Shown piece by piece: positions 27,606-36,723 of a stretch of 64,000 bases of DNA. The translations under genes and the position numbers were made by a program. How positions within the stretch are numbered: position 1 is the first letter of the stretch; each line of letters opens with the position of its first letter. Source of the DNA: Actinocatenispora sp963815125 (lineage in GTDB: Bacteria > Actinomycetota > Actinomycetes > Mycobacteriales > Micromonosporaceae); contig CAWFFM010000001.1 in assembly GCA_963815125.1 (NCBI GenBank), forward strand, positions 62,001 to 126,000, given 5' to 3'. Under the pieces are notes generated by a model, which made no database searches, was not told the origin of the DNA, and saw nothing but the letters and a program-made list of their open reading frames with translations.

Positions 27606-27631
27606 GGAGGCTCCTCTCGGCAGTGCCGTCA

Positions 27632-27646
27632 GTGAAGCTGTTTCAC
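27632..27646 (-). promoter_or_regulatory. Inverted repeat upstream of the glycosidase
   Basis: GTGAA-GCTGT-TTCAC, 5-bp arms, 26 bp before the glycosidase GTG. LacI-family sites often have TGAA/TTCA ends; it may be a weaker operator in the same control region. Confidence 0.35.
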
Positions 27647-27699
27647 ATTGCCTCTTGACAGCCGCCGCCAGTCGTCGTTGACTTCATTCAACCTCGATT

Positions 27700-27709
27700 T
27701 GATCGATCA
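27700..27709. promoter_or_regulatory. LacI-family operator copy 1 (TGATCGATCA)
   Basis: Perfect 10-bp palindrome with the central CG favoured by LacI-family regulators. An identical copy lies exactly 31 bp away (27731-27740), about three helical turns, so two dimers would bind on the same face of the DNA. Confidence 0.75.
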
Positions 27710-27730
27710 CACAACATCCGGTAGTAATGT

Positions 27731-27740
27731 TGATCGATCA
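27731..27740. promoter_or_regulatory. LacI-family operator copy 2 (TGATCGATCA)
   Basis: Second perfect copy. It would lie inside the coding region if translation began at the ATG at 27727, which argues for the start at 27775. CATATT (27739-27744), overlapping it, is a possible -10, implying autorepression. Confidence 0.75.
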
Positions 27741-27774
27741 TATTACAGTGAGTGACGCTCTGGGAATGGTGGCG

Positions 27775-28845
27775 ATGCGCTCTCCGCGGGAGATCTCCGG
27801 GCCGACCATGGCCAGCATCGGGCGTGCCGCCGGGGTGTCCCGGCAGACCGTGTGGAACGTCCTGCACGCTCCGCACCGGGTCCGGCCGGAAACCCGGGAG
27901 CGGGTCGAGCAGACCATCCGGGAGGAGCGCTACCGCCCCAACCGGGTCGCCCGTTCGCTGCGCACCCGCACCGCGAGGCTCCTCGGCTACTGCGTACTGC
28001 GCCGCGGCGGTGGCGACCTCAACCCGGTCGAGGACCGGTTCGTGCACGCCATCACCGAGGCTGCCGAGGAGCGGGGCTACCACATACTGCTGTTCACCGC
28101 GCTGCCCGGAGTGGCCGGACTCGGTGGCTACGCCGAATTGATGGCAGAGGCCGCGGTCGACGGGTTCGTCCTGGCGGACACGACGGTCGGCGATCCCCGA
28201 CACCACTGGCTGACCGAACGCGGCGTACCGTTCGCCGCCTTCGGTCGCTCCTGGTCCGGTACCGACGGTGAGGCGCCGTGGGTGGACATCGACAACGCGG
28301 CCGGCACCGAGGCGGCCGTCGCGCACCTGTACGAGCAGGGGCACCGTCGGATCGGGTTCGTCGGCTGGCCGGCCGGTTCCGGGGTCGGCGACGACCGGCT
28401 GGTCGGCTGGCGTCGTGGCTGCGCCCGGCACGCCCTGTCCGAGGGGCCGGTGGCCCGGGGCGAGAACACCACCGAGACCGGACGCGCCGCCGCGGCCCGG
28501 CTGCTGGACAGCACCGATCCGCCGACCGCTCTGGTCTGCGTCAGCGACCTGGTTGCTCTCGGCTGCCTGATCGAGGTACGGTCCCGCGACCTGATGCCCG
28601 GTCGGGACATCGCGATCAGCGGGTTCGACAACGCACCGTTCGCCGCACTGCCCGGCGTCGAACTGTCCAGTGTGGATCAACCGATCGAGCGGGCAGGTAC
28701 TGAAGTGGTAAGGCTGATGATCGACGAACTCTCCGGCGAGGCCGGGGGGCAGCGAAGCATCCTGCTGGCACCGTCACTACGGGTCCGGGCCAGCACGATC
28801 CGTACCGGAGACCCGGACACTCCCCGAGGGACGAACACACCATGA
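27775..28845 (+). CDS. LacI-family repressor of the sugar-uptake cluster
   Basis: 356 residues from the ATG at 27775 (MRSPREISGPTMASIG). The helix-turn-helix is IGRAAGVSRQTVWNVLHAPH with hinge RVRPETRERVEQ, followed by the periplasmic-binding-like effector domain (DGFVLADTT, GFVGWPAG, ALVCVSDLVALG, ISGFDNAPFA). It lies upstream of and overlaps the binding-protein gene by ATGA, and is divergent from the glycosidase; it probably represses both in the absence of an oligosaccharide. Earlier in-frame ATGs at 27727 and 27766 are less likely because of the operator. Confidence 0.9.
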   Translation: MRSPREISGPTMASIGRAAGVSRQTVWNVLHAPHRVRPETRERVEQTIREERYRPNRVARSLRTRTARLLGYCVLRRGGGDLNPVEDRFVHAITEAAEERGYHILLFTALPGVAGLGGYAELMAEAAVDGFVLADTTVGDPRHHWLTERGVPFAAFGRSWSGTDGEAPWVDIDNAAGTEAAVAHLYEQGHRRIGFVGWPAGSGVGDDRLVGWRRGCARHALSEGPVARGENTTETGRAAAARLLDSTDPPTALVCVSDLVALGCLIEVRSRDLMPGRDIAISGFDNAPFAALPGVELSSVDQPIERAGTEVVRLMIDELSGEAGGQRSILLAPSLRVRASTIRTGDPDTPRGTNTP

Positions 28846-30083
28846 AGGCAACGAGACTGCTGGTCACCGCGGTGGCCGCGAGCGTACTGCTGGCCGGTTG
28901 CGGCAGCGGTTACGACAGCGACAGCAGCAAGAACAGCACATCGTCGGCCCCGATCCGGATCATGTTCGGGTCCTCCGGCGAGGCGGAGACCGGCGCGGTC
29001 AAGGCCGCCGCGGCCGCATGGCAGAAGAAGACCGGCCACAAGGTGCAGGTCATTCCCGCGCAGAACCTGGCGCAGCAGCTGACCCAGGGCTTCGCCGGCG
29101 GCAACCCGCCGGACATCTTCTACACCGACCCGACCGTCCTGCAGCAGTACGCCGACGGTGGCTCGCTCTACCCGTACGGTGACCAGCTGCCCAAGTCCAC
29201 AGTGGACGACTTCTACCCGGCCCTGAAGCAGGCGTACACCTACAAGGGGAAGCTGTACTGCGCGCCCAAGGACCTGGACACCCACGAGCTGGTGATCAAC
29301 ACCGACCTGTGGAAGAAGGCCGGCCTGACCGCGGCCGACTACCCGAAGACCTGGGCTGATCTGACCAGGGTCGCCACCAAGCTGACCAACAAGGACCACG
29401 TCGGACTGACCGTCGGCGGCGACCACAACACCGTCGGAACCTTCATGCTCGAAGCGGGCGGTTGGTTCGTCAACGACGACAACACCAAGGTCACCGCAGA
29501 CACCCCGCAGAACCTGACGGCACTGAAGTACCTGCAGGGCAACATGAAGAAGAAGATCTTCGCCACCGCGAAGACCATCAACGCGCAGAACCCGGGTGAG
29601 GCGTTCGGCAAGGGCAAGGCGGCGATGGACGTCGACGGTGGCTGGATCATCGGCCAGCTGTCCGCCGACTACCCGGGTGTCAACTGGACCGCGGTGCCGA
29701 TGCCCGCCGGACCGGCCGGCAACGGTACGACGGTCTTCAGCAACTGCTGGGGCATCGCCGCGAAGAGCCAGAACAAGAAGCTGGCAGTGGACCTGGTCAA
29801 GTCGCTGACCTCCGTGCAGCAGCAGAAGAACTTCATGAAGGCATTCGGCGCCACCCCGTCGCGGCAGAGCCTGGCCGACTGGACCGTACAGGCGAACCCG
29901 AAGAAGTCCGCGTTCGTCCGCGGTGTCAAGACCGCCCGTGGCGTGGTGCCGGTACCGGGATTCGGTTCCGTGTTCGGTGACTTCGACACCCAGTTGGAGA
30001 AGCTGTTCACCGGGGGCACCGACCCGAAGACCGCACTGGCCTCGCTGCAGCGCAACGGTACCGATGCGCTGAACCAGAAGTAG
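28842..30083 (+). CDS. Sugar ABC transporter solute-binding lipoprotein
   Basis: 413 residues. Lipoprotein signal with LLAGC (Cys at about 20), then an acidic Ser linker and a type-1 family sugar-binding fold (PDIFYTDPTVLQQYADGG, GKGKAAMDVDGGWIIGQL). It captures a sugar outside the membrane for the two permeases that follow. Start overlaps the LacI stop (ATGA), so translation is coupled. Confidence 0.92.
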   Translation: MKATRLLVTAVAASVLLAGCGSGYDSDSSKNSTSSAPIRIMFGSSGEAETGAVKAAAAAWQKKTGHKVQVIPAQNLAQQLTQGFAGGNPPDIFYTDPTVLQQYADGGSLYPYGDQLPKSTVDDFYPALKQAYTYKGKLYCAPKDLDTHELVINTDLWKKAGLTAADYPKTWADLTRVATKLTNKDHVGLTVGGDHNTVGTFMLEAGGWFVNDDNTKVTADTPQNLTALKYLQGNMKKKIFATAKTINAQNPGEAFGKGKAAMDVDGGWIIGQLSADYPGVNWTAVPMPAGPAGNGTTVFSNCWGIAAKSQNKKLAVDLVKSLTSVQQQKNFMKAFGATPSRQSLADWTVQANPKKSAFVRGVKTARGVVPVPGFGSVFGDFDTQLEKLFTGGTDPKTALASLQRNGTDALNQK

Positions 30084-30091
30084 GTCGTGCC

Positions 30092-31198
30092 GTGACTGTG
30101 TCCTCGCAGTTGCCCGCAACCCCGGTCGGCGCGTCCGCGCGCCGGCCGGGGCCGGCCGGTGGACCATTTCGCCGGCGTCGTTCCCCGGACGCCACCCGGC
30201 AGGGCCGCGCCGGCTGGTTGTTCTCCGCCCCCGCCGTACTGGCCATCGTGGTGTTCCTGGTCGCGCCGATGCTGATGGCGCTGTGGGTCAGCGTGCTGGA
30301 CTGGAACGGCCAGTCCAACCCGTTCAGCGGCAGTGCGAAGTTCGTCGGACTGGACAACTACACCGCCCTGCTCGGCCACGACGGCCTGTTGCGTCGGGAC
30401 TTCTCCACCAGCCTGCGCAACACCGTGTACTACGTGGTGCTGGACGTGCCGTTGGTGACCATCCTGTCGTTCGGTCTGGCGATGATCGTCAACCAGCAGA
30501 TCCTGCGTGGTCGGGGCTTCTTCCGTACGGTGTTCTACTTCCCGTCCATCACCTCCTCGGTGGCGATCGGGGTGACGTTCCTGTTCCTGTTCCAGGGCAA
30601 CGGCGCGATCAACGCGGTGCTGTCGCTGGCCGGGGTGAAGGGCCCGTCCTGGTTCACCGACTCACGTGGGTTGGTGCAGATCGTGCTGTCCGGCACCGGG
30701 CTGGTCGATCCGGAGCATGTGCCGGCCTTCCTGAACACCGAGGTCCTCAGCATCAGCCTGTGGGACTGGTTCGCCGGGCCGTCCGTGGCGATGGTGGCGA
30801 TCATCGCGCTGACCGTCTGGTCGTCCTCCGGCACCTTCATGCTGTTCTTCCTGTCCGGCCTGCAGAACATTCCGCTGGAGGTCGAGGAGGCCGCGGCAGT
30901 GGACGGCGCGACCGCCCTGCAACGGTTCCGTCGGGTGACCCTGCCGTTGATGCGACGCAGTGTCGTACTGGTCGTCACCCTGGCTCTGATCGGCAGCTGG
31001 CAGGTCTTCGACCAGGTGTACGTCATGTCGCAGGGCGCGCCGGGCAAGACGACGCTGACCCCGGCCTACCTGTCCTACGTACGCAGTTTCACGGACGGCA
31101 ACTTCGGCGGTGGCGCGGCCATCGCGTTCGTACTGTTCGCCATCATCATCATCTTCACCGCGGTACAGCGCTGGCTGGGACGGGAGCGGACCGTATGA
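30092..31198 (+). CDS. Sugar ABC transporter permease, MalF type
   Basis: 368 residues with a cytosolic basic N-terminus, then about six spans and the EAA loop EEAAAVDGATALQRFRRVTLP that docks with the ATPase. The extended periplasmic loop (GPSWFTDSRGLVQIV) fits the larger MalF partner. No ATPase gene is nearby, so a shared MsiK-type ATPase encoded elsewhere is expected. Confidence 0.92.
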   Translation: MTVSSQLPATPVGASARRPGPAGGPFRRRRSPDATRQGRAGWLFSAPAVLAIVVFLVAPMLMALWVSVLDWNGQSNPFSGSAKFVGLDNYTALLGHDGLLRRDFSTSLRNTVYYVVLDVPLVTILSFGLAMIVNQQILRGRGFFRTVFYFPSITSSVAIGVTFLFLFQGNGAINAVLSLAGVKGPSWFTDSRGLVQIVLSGTGLVDPEHVPAFLNTEVLSISLWDWFAGPSVAMVAIIALTVWSSSGTFMLFFLSGLQNIPLEVEEAAAVDGATALQRFRRVTLPLMRRSVVLVVTLALIGSWQVFDQVYVMSQGAPGKTTLTPAYLSYVRSFTDGNFGGGAAIAFVLFAIIIIFTAVQRWLGRERTV

Positions 31199-32091
31199 GC
31201 GCGGGACACGATGTACCGCTGATCCACTCCGACCGGCTGGCCCCGCCGTCCCGACGGGTGCTCATCCGGCTGGTCGGCTACGGGCTGCTCGCCCTGGGCA
31301 CCCTGCTGTACCTCGGGCCGTTCGTCATCCAGTTGGCCAACTCGTTGAAGACCGACCCGGCATCGGCGGCGCACCCGCTGGGGCTGCTGCCCGATCCGCT
31401 GTCGACGCTGGCCTGGCGCAAGGCGTTCGGCTTCGACACCGCACTGGATGTACCGCTGGCACGCTGGGTCGGCAACTCGTTCCTGGTGACCCTGTCGGTG
31501 ACGCTGGGCCGGCTGGTCATCGACTCGCTGGCCGGCTACGCGCTGGCCCGGCTGCGGTTCCCGGGGCGTCGGGCAGTCAACGGCGGGGTGCTGGCCGTAC
31601 TGGCGGTGCCCGGTGTGGTGCTGTTGATCCCCAAGTTCCTGGTGCTCAAGCAGCTGGGGTTGTTCGACTCCTACGGCGGGATGATCCTGCCGCTGATGTG
31701 TGACGCGGTGGGCATCATGCTGATGAAGGCCGCCTTCGAGCAGGTGCCGGTGGAGTTGGAGGACGCGGCCCGCATCGACGGCGCGGGGGTGCTGCGTACC
31801 TTCGTCAGCGTGATGCTGCCGCTGGTGCGGCCCTCGTTGATCACCGTGGCGATCCTGTCGTTCCAGGGTTCCTGGAACGAGCTGACGCACTTCCTGGTGG
31901 CCACCGCCGATCCGAAGTACCAGACCCTCACGTTGGGGATCGCGCAGCTGACCGCCGGGCCGTTGCAGGGGGCGCAGCAGTTCCCGCTGAAGCTGGCGCT
32001 GGCGACGCTGTCCACCATCCCGGTGGCGATCGTCTACATCGTGTTCCAGCGGTACTTCGTCCGCAACCAGGTGTCCAGCGGCATCAAGTGA
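31195..32091 (+). CDS. Sugar ABC transporter permease, MalG type
   Basis: 298 residues. Starts with ATGA overlapping the previous stop. Six spans and EAA loop VELEDAARIDGAGVLRTFVSVMLP. The C-terminus (YIVFQRYFVRNQVSSGIK) is the usual end of MalG-like proteins. Last gene of the uptake operon. Confidence 0.92.
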   Translation: MSAGHDVPLIHSDRLAPPSRRVLIRLVGYGLLALGTLLYLGPFVIQLANSLKTDPASAAHPLGLLPDPLSTLAWRKAFGFDTALDVPLARWVGNSFLVTLSVTLGRLVIDSLAGYALARLRFPGRRAVNGGVLAVLAVPGVVLLIPKFLVLKQLGLFDSYGGMILPLMCDAVGIMLMKAAFEQVPVELEDAARIDGAGVLRTFVSVMLPLVRPSLITVAILSFQGSWNELTHFLVATADPKYQTLTLGIAQLTAGPLQGAQQFPLKLALATLSTIPVAIVYIVFQRYFVRNQVSSGIK

Positions 32092-32164
32092 CGCGTCCGG
32101 TCGTGGCCGCCCGTCCGTCGTGGCGGCGGTCACGACCGGGCCCGGCCGCCCCGTCCCGACGTAC

Positions 32165-32512
32165 TCAGACCGCTGCGGACTGCTCCTCGGCGGTGCGGGC
32201 GGCCAGCTGCGCGCGTACCAGTCGGGTGGTCCGGCGTTCCGCTACGAAGGAGATCACCGGGATGGTGCCGCACAGCATCACCAGGATCATCCGACCGTAC
32301 GGCCAGTCCAGCCGGCGGGCCAGGTCGAAGGTGAGCACCAGGAAGATCATGTACAGGAAGCCGTGCAGCGGGCCGACCACCGCCGAGACGCTGGAGATCC
32401 CGGCCAGGTGATTGAGCGGTACTCCGATGCCGAACAGGACGACGAGGCCGACACCCACCACCAGGGCGATGATCCGGTAGCGGACCAGGGCCGCGGGTAC
32501 ACCAGAGTCCAC
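32165..32512 (-). CDS. DUF3817 small membrane protein
   Basis: 115 residues, three membrane helices: IIALVVGVGLVVLFGIG, GPLHGFLYMIFLVLTFDLA and RMILVMLCGTIPVISF. The HGFLYMIF and GTIPVISF segments are the DUF3817 hallmark. The GTG at 32512 has GGAGAT 5 nt upstream. Function unknown. Confidence 0.88.
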   Translation of the reverse strand: MDSGVPAALVRYRIIALVVGVGLVVLFGIGVPLNHLAGISSVSAVVGPLHGFLYMIFLVLTFDLARRLDWPYGRMILVMLCGTIPVISFVAERRTTRLVRAQLAARTAEEQSAAV

Positions 32513-32586
32513 GTGTCATCTCCGTCTCGCCGTGTGTCTGTTCGGGGTGCCGCGGCAGTAGGTGCCCGCGGGTCGTGCGCCGGGGG

Positions 32587-33003
32587 TCAGCCCGGATAGT
32601 CCCGCCGGTTGGCCCGAGGGTTGGCGGCCTGCCAGGCCAGGAAGCGGTTGTACGCCGCCAGCTCGCCGTCTCCATCGTCCCCGGTGACGGCGGGTGATGA
32701 TGCGTCGACGGACAGCAGTGGCTGGGGGTCGCGGCCGGCCCGTACCAGCACCGGGGCGCGCAACCGTACGGGTTCGGCCGCGGGCGCACCGCCGTGCTGG
32801 CGTCGTTCGTCGCGGATGAGCTTGCCCCAGAAGACCAGGGCGAAGACGCCGAACACCGGCCACTCGAAGGTGTAGCCCCAGCTGATCGCGTTGCCGCCCT
32901 GGGCCCGGGTGAGCTGCCACCATCCCATGGCGAGGCACCCGCCGAACGCGAGGATCGCGAGGAGGTGCAGCGCCAGCCATCGGGGCGACAGGAACCGTCG
33001 CAT
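32587..33003 (-). CDS. Two-span membrane protein with SURF1-like N-terminus
   Basis: 138 residues. The first span (LALHLLAILAFGGCLAMGWW) resembles the N-terminus of SURF1-type cytochrome oxidase assembly proteins, the second is EWPVFGVFALVFWGKL; the large SURF1 loop is missing. It ends with GDGELAAYNRFLAWQ, nearly the same as the C-terminus of the CtaG-type protein at 36724. I infer a link to oxidase assembly, but the function is not established. Confidence 0.7.
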   Translation of the reverse strand: MRRFLSPRWLALHLLAILAFGGCLAMGWWQLTRAQGGNAISWGYTFEWPVFGVFALVFWGKLIRDERRQHGGAPAAEPVRLRAPVLVRAGRDPQPLLSVDASSPAVTGDDGDGELAAYNRFLAWQAANPRANRRDYPG

Positions 33004-33030
33004 GGCGGTCAGCCTACCTGGCCGCCCGGA

Positions 33031-34293
33031 CTAGGAGATGTCCAGCCAGTCGCTGTCGATGTTGATGGTGACGCCACCGTGCTTTTCGTTGTGGCCACCG
33101 AGGTACTGCTTGATCCGGTGGTGCGCCACCCAGTAGTTGTCCGGGATGTGCGGATCCCGGACGGTGGCGTGGTTGTCCCACTGGGCGAAGTTGATGGTGC
33201 CCGGCATCGCGTACCGACCGGAGGGTCGGGCGGTGATCAGGTCGTCGATGGCCGCGGCGCGGCTGGAGTACACGCCGGAGCGGTAGTGCCGCAGGTGCAG
33301 CTGCCGGGTCCAGGCGGACAGGTAGGTCAGCACGGTGCCGCTGCAGGAGCTGCCCCGCGGGTAGTACTCCATGTCGTTGATGATCACCGAGCCGTTCGCC
33401 ATGCCGTACCCGGCGGCCTGTCGTGCCGCGTCGTCGGCGTCCGCGCGCGCCTGGGCCGCGGCACCGCCGGCGGTCATCCGGTAGGGCTCGTTCCCGCAGG
33501 GGGCCTGCCGGCCGACGTACAGCGGGAAGATGTGCCAGCCCTTGGCGGTGTGCCGGCTCACCCAGGTGGGGTTGAGGTTCGGCTGGTCCGGGCAACCGAG
33601 GTCACCACCACCGATGTAGACGCCGATGGCGCGGTACGACGAGGACGCGTACCAGGCGTTCATGACCCGGTCGCTGGGTGCCTGGCAGGCATCGAACCCG
33701 TACCCCCGGAACGTACCGGGCACCACGGTGGCGCTCTCCGCCCGCTGGGGCTCCGGTACGCGCCGAGTGGTGGCGGCATGGTGCCGGGCCGCCCGGGTGA
33801 GCGTGCCGTGCGCCAGGATCCGGGAGATCTGCGCACGGTCCCGACCGTAGGTCGCGGTGAGCAGTACCCCGGCGGACTCCAGCGCCCACCGGGTCAGATG
33901 TTCGGTGCTCACCGGCATCGAGGTGGGCATCCCGGTGTGCAGTACGCGGATGTCCGGGCGGACCGGGTCGGGCAGGGTACGCAGGCCGATGGTCCCGGTC
34001 CGCCCGACGATGCGTGGTGGGCAACTGGTCCGCGGCCCGGGCGCACCGAGGTACACGGCGTGCCGGTCCAGTCGCGGGCATTCGGTGGGTCGCCGGTCCA
34101 GGTCGATCACCGGCCATCCGGCGGGCACCCGCAGACTCACACCGTGGTACCGCACCTCGCGGGTGCCGGTGTCGTGGTCGGGCGCGGCCCAGCCTGCGGT
34201 GCTCACCACGCCGGCCGCACCGCTCACGCCGACGAGTGCGGCGAGTACGGCGGCGACCCATGACACGTGCCTGGACCTGCCGGAGAACGGCAC
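33031..34293 (-). CDS. Secreted DUF1906 glycoside-hydrolase-like protein
   Basis: 420 residues. Signal peptide (HVSWVAAVLAALVGVSGAAG) then a linker domain and, from about 190, the DUF1906 TIM-barrel-like domain (GYGFDACQAPS, AIGVYIGGGDLGC, GWHIFPLYVGRQAP, VIINDMEYYP, GVYSSRAAAIDDL, INFAQWDNHA). This domain occurs in actinobacterial envelope proteins such as Rv2525c. GAGAGGAA precedes the GTG at 34293. Probable cell-wall sugar binding or cleavage; the reaction is unproven. Confidence 0.85.
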   Translation of the reverse strand: MPFSGRSRHVSWVAAVLAALVGVSGAAGVVSTAGWAAPDHDTGTREVRYHGVSLRVPAGWPVIDLDRRPTECPRLDRHAVYLGAPGPRTSCPPRIVGRTGTIGLRTLPDPVRPDIRVLHTGMPTSMPVSTEHLTRWALESAGVLLTATYGRDRAQISRILAHGTLTRAARHHAATTRRVPEPQRAESATVVPGTFRGYGFDACQAPSDRVMNAWYASSSYRAIGVYIGGGDLGCPDQPNLNPTWVSRHTAKGWHIFPLYVGRQAPCGNEPYRMTAGGAAAQARADADDAARQAAGYGMANGSVIINDMEYYPRGSSCSGTVLTYLSAWTRQLHLRHYRSGVYSSRAAAIDDLITARPSGRYAMPGTINFAQWDNHATVRDPHIPDNYWVAHHRIKQYLGGHNEKHGGVTINIDSDWLDIS

Positions 34294-34334
34294 GGAAGCT
34301 TCCTCTCCGAAGAGGTGACTGGCCTCTCAGAGGT

Positions 34335-34355
34335 ATCACCCGAGAGCTGGGTGAT
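34335..34355. promoter_or_regulatory. 7-bp inverted repeat in the DUF1906/PBP divergent gap
   Basis: ATCACCC-GAGAGCT-GGGTGAT in a 205-bp, relatively AT-rich divergent gap (34294-34498). It could be a regulator site for the DUF1906 gene, or a small hairpin. Confidence 0.35.
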
Positions 34356-34485
34356 GTGCGGCTTTCATTGGCATACGTCCATTCGGGTAGCGGAAGAATA
34401 TTGCCGAGTGTCAATGGATATTCACCCTGAATGACGGCTGTGTGGTCCACTCCCACCAGATGTGTCAGGTGTGGCGGTTCTGCCG

Positions 34486-34491
34486 TAGCCT
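34486..34491 (+). promoter_or_regulatory. -10 box of the PBP gene
   Basis: TAGCCT ends 7 nt before the GTG at 34499. It supports this start over the track start at 34442 and a leaderless mRNA. Confidence 0.5.
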
Positions 34492-34498
34492 CGGCCCG

Positions 34499-36661
34499 GT
34501 GGCGAACGTGGAACGCGACCGACATCCACTGATCAACGTGGCGTACCTGTTGCTGGCGGGCGTACTCACCGGGGTCGTCGCCGCCATCGCCGCGTTCCCC
34601 ACCGTGGGTACCGGAGGGCTGGTCGCCAAACAGAGCGCCGACTCCTTCCAGAACCTGCCCACCGATCTGAGGATCCCGCCCTCACCGCAGAACTCGTACC
34701 TGTACGCGGCCGACGGAAAGACCCTCATCACCGCGTTCTACGAGGAGAACCGGCGCGACGTCACCAGCGCCGAGATCCCCACCGTGATGCGGCAGGCCAT
34801 CGTCGCCGCCGAGGACAACCGCTTCTACCAGCACGACGGCGTCGACCTGCGGGGCGTACTGCGGTCCCTGGTGGCCAACAACACCGCCGGCGACGTACGG
34901 CAGGGTGCCTCGACCCTGACCATGCAGTACGTGCGCAATGTGCTGGTGGAGTCGGCTGCCACGCCGACCGAACGGCTCGTCGCGACCCAGCAGACCAGCG
35001 GACGGAAACTGCGCGAGATGCGGTACGCACTCGCCCTGGAGAAGCGGCTGTCCAAGTCGGAGATCCTGCGCCGGTACCTCAACATCGCGCTGTTCGGGCA
35101 CCAGTCGTACGGCATCTACGCGGCCAGTCACACCTACTTCTCCGTCGCCCCAGCGAAACTGACCCTGGAACAGGCGGCGCTGCTGGCCGGACTCGTACAG
35201 TCGCCCAACGCCTACGACCCGCTCCAGTCGGACAAGACGCCCGCACTGCAGCGCCGCAACTACGTACTGGACCGGATGGCCGCGCTGCACTACATCAGCG
35301 CGAGCACCGTGGCGGCGGCCAAGGCGAAACCGATCCGGCTCGCTCCGGCCGAGGTACCCAACGGCTGCGTCTCGGTACCCGCCCGGCACCGCGACTGGGG
35401 CTTCTTCTGCGACTACTTCGTCAACTGGTGGCGCTCCCAGCAGGCGTTCGGGCACAGCACCCAGGAGCGGATGGATGCACTGAACAGGGGCGGCTACCGG
35501 GTGGTCACCACCCTCGACCCGAAGGTGCAGGCCGCGGCGCACCGGCGGGTGGCCGAGCAGGTCTCCACGCACAACCCGTTCGCCATCAACCTCGCGGTCG
35601 TCCAGCCGGGCACCGGCAAGGTGCTGGCCATGGCGACCAACCGCAACTACAGCCTGGACACCAGCCACAACGGTCCCAGTACCGCGCGGCGCGGCATCAA
35701 GGGCAACTACCCGAACACCACCAACCCGCTCATCGCCGGTGGCGGCGACATCGTCGGCTACCAGGCCGGTTCCACCTTCAAGATGTTCACCATGCTGGCC
35801 GCGCTGTCCAGCGGTCACACCCTGTCCACCTCGTTCAAGGCACCGGCCAGGCTACGCACCCGCTATCCCGGCAGCGGTCGGTCGAGCTGCCGCGGCCGGT
35901 GGTGCCCGGTAAACGCCAATCCGAAGTGGATGGACGGCAAACGGACCATGTGGGACGGCTTCGGCCGATCGGTGAACACCTACTTCGCCTGGCTGGAGCA
36001 GACGATCGGGGCGCAGCGTGCGGTGGCGATGGCCGAGCGGTTGGGCATCAAGTTCCGCGCGAACTCCGACGCCGATCTGGCCCACCACCACGCCAACTCG
36101 TGGGGTGCCTTCACCCTCGGGGTCGCTGCGGTCACCCCGTTGGACCTGGCGAACGCGTATGCCACGGTCGCCGCCGAAGGAAAGTACTGCACACCGCGTA
36201 CGGTGCTGTCGGTCACCGACCGGGCCGGCCACCCGGTGGCCGTGGGTGGCTCGCACTGCAAGCAGGTGGTCAGCGCGGACGTGGCCCGGGCCGCCACCGA
36301 CGCGGCCCGCTGCCCGGTCGGCCAGCAGAGCTACTACCGACGATGCAACGGCGGTACCGCGCCCAACGGGTTCGGCAATGCGATCGGCCGGCCGTTCGCC
36401 GGCAAGACCGGTACCACCGACAACACCGCGACCGCCACGTTCGCCGGGTTCACCCCGGACTTCGCCGCCGCGGCGATCGCCGCCGATCCGGACACCCCGC
36501 GCCACGAGGTCGGTGAGGCGTACGCCGACAAGGTCGACTGGGCGGTCGAGCGGACCATCCGGGACGCCTCCGCCGGCAAGCGGGTACGCGCGTTCGGTCG
36601 GCCGTCGCGCAGGATCGCCGGCATCAGCACCCACCACCGACGGACACGTCACCATCACTGA
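34499..36661 (+). CDS. Class A penicillin-binding protein (glycosyltransferase-transpeptidase)
   Basis: 720 residues. One N-terminal span (VAYLLLAGVLTGVVAAIAAF), then a GT51 transglycosylase with catalytic Glu in AAEDNRFYQHDGVD (about 105), STLTMQYVRN and LFGHQSYGI, then a transpeptidase with SxxK as STFK (about 425), SVN (about 485) and KTG in GKTGTTD (about 636). It polymerises and cross-links peptidoglycan. It has no PASTA domain and ends in a His-rich HHRRTRHHH tail. Cysteine pairs (RSSCRGRWCP) look like disulfide-forming. Confidence 0.93.
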   Translation: MANVERDRHPLINVAYLLLAGVLTGVVAAIAAFPTVGTGGLVAKQSADSFQNLPTDLRIPPSPQNSYLYAADGKTLITAFYEENRRDVTSAEIPTVMRQAIVAAEDNRFYQHDGVDLRGVLRSLVANNTAGDVRQGASTLTMQYVRNVLVESAATPTERLVATQQTSGRKLREMRYALALEKRLSKSEILRRYLNIALFGHQSYGIYAASHTYFSVAPAKLTLEQAALLAGLVQSPNAYDPLQSDKTPALQRRNYVLDRMAALHYISASTVAAAKAKPIRLAPAEVPNGCVSVPARHRDWGFFCDYFVNWWRSQQAFGHSTQERMDALNRGGYRVVTTLDPKVQAAAHRRVAEQVSTHNPFAINLAVVQPGTGKVLAMATNRNYSLDTSHNGPSTARRGIKGNYPNTTNPLIAGGGDIVGYQAGSTFKMFTMLAALSSGHTLSTSFKAPARLRTRYPGSGRSSCRGRWCPVNANPKWMDGKRTMWDGFGRSVNTYFAWLEQTIGAQRAVAMAERLGIKFRANSDADLAHHHANSWGAFTLGVAAVTPLDLANAYATVAAEGKYCTPRTVLSVTDRAGHPVAVGGSHCKQVVSADVARAATDAARCPVGQQSYYRRCNGGTAPNGFGNAIGRPFAGKTGTTDNTATATFAGFTPDFAAAAIAADPDTPRHEVGEAYADKVDWAVERTIRDASAGKRVRAFGRPSRRIAGISTHHRRTRHHH

Positions 36662-36723
36662 CCCCGGCCCACCAGCGGGGAAACGGCCGCGTACGGTGAA
36701 TCCGTCGCCGTAGGAGGGGGTGC

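Noticed and set aside
27655..27683. TTGACA at 27655 as the lacI promoter
   Set aside because: No TANNNT hexamer at 16-18 bp downstream.
27727..27729. ATG start for the LacI gene at 27727
   Set aside because: Would place operator copy 2 in the coding sequence and has no ribosome site; the helix-turn-helix begins well after 27775.
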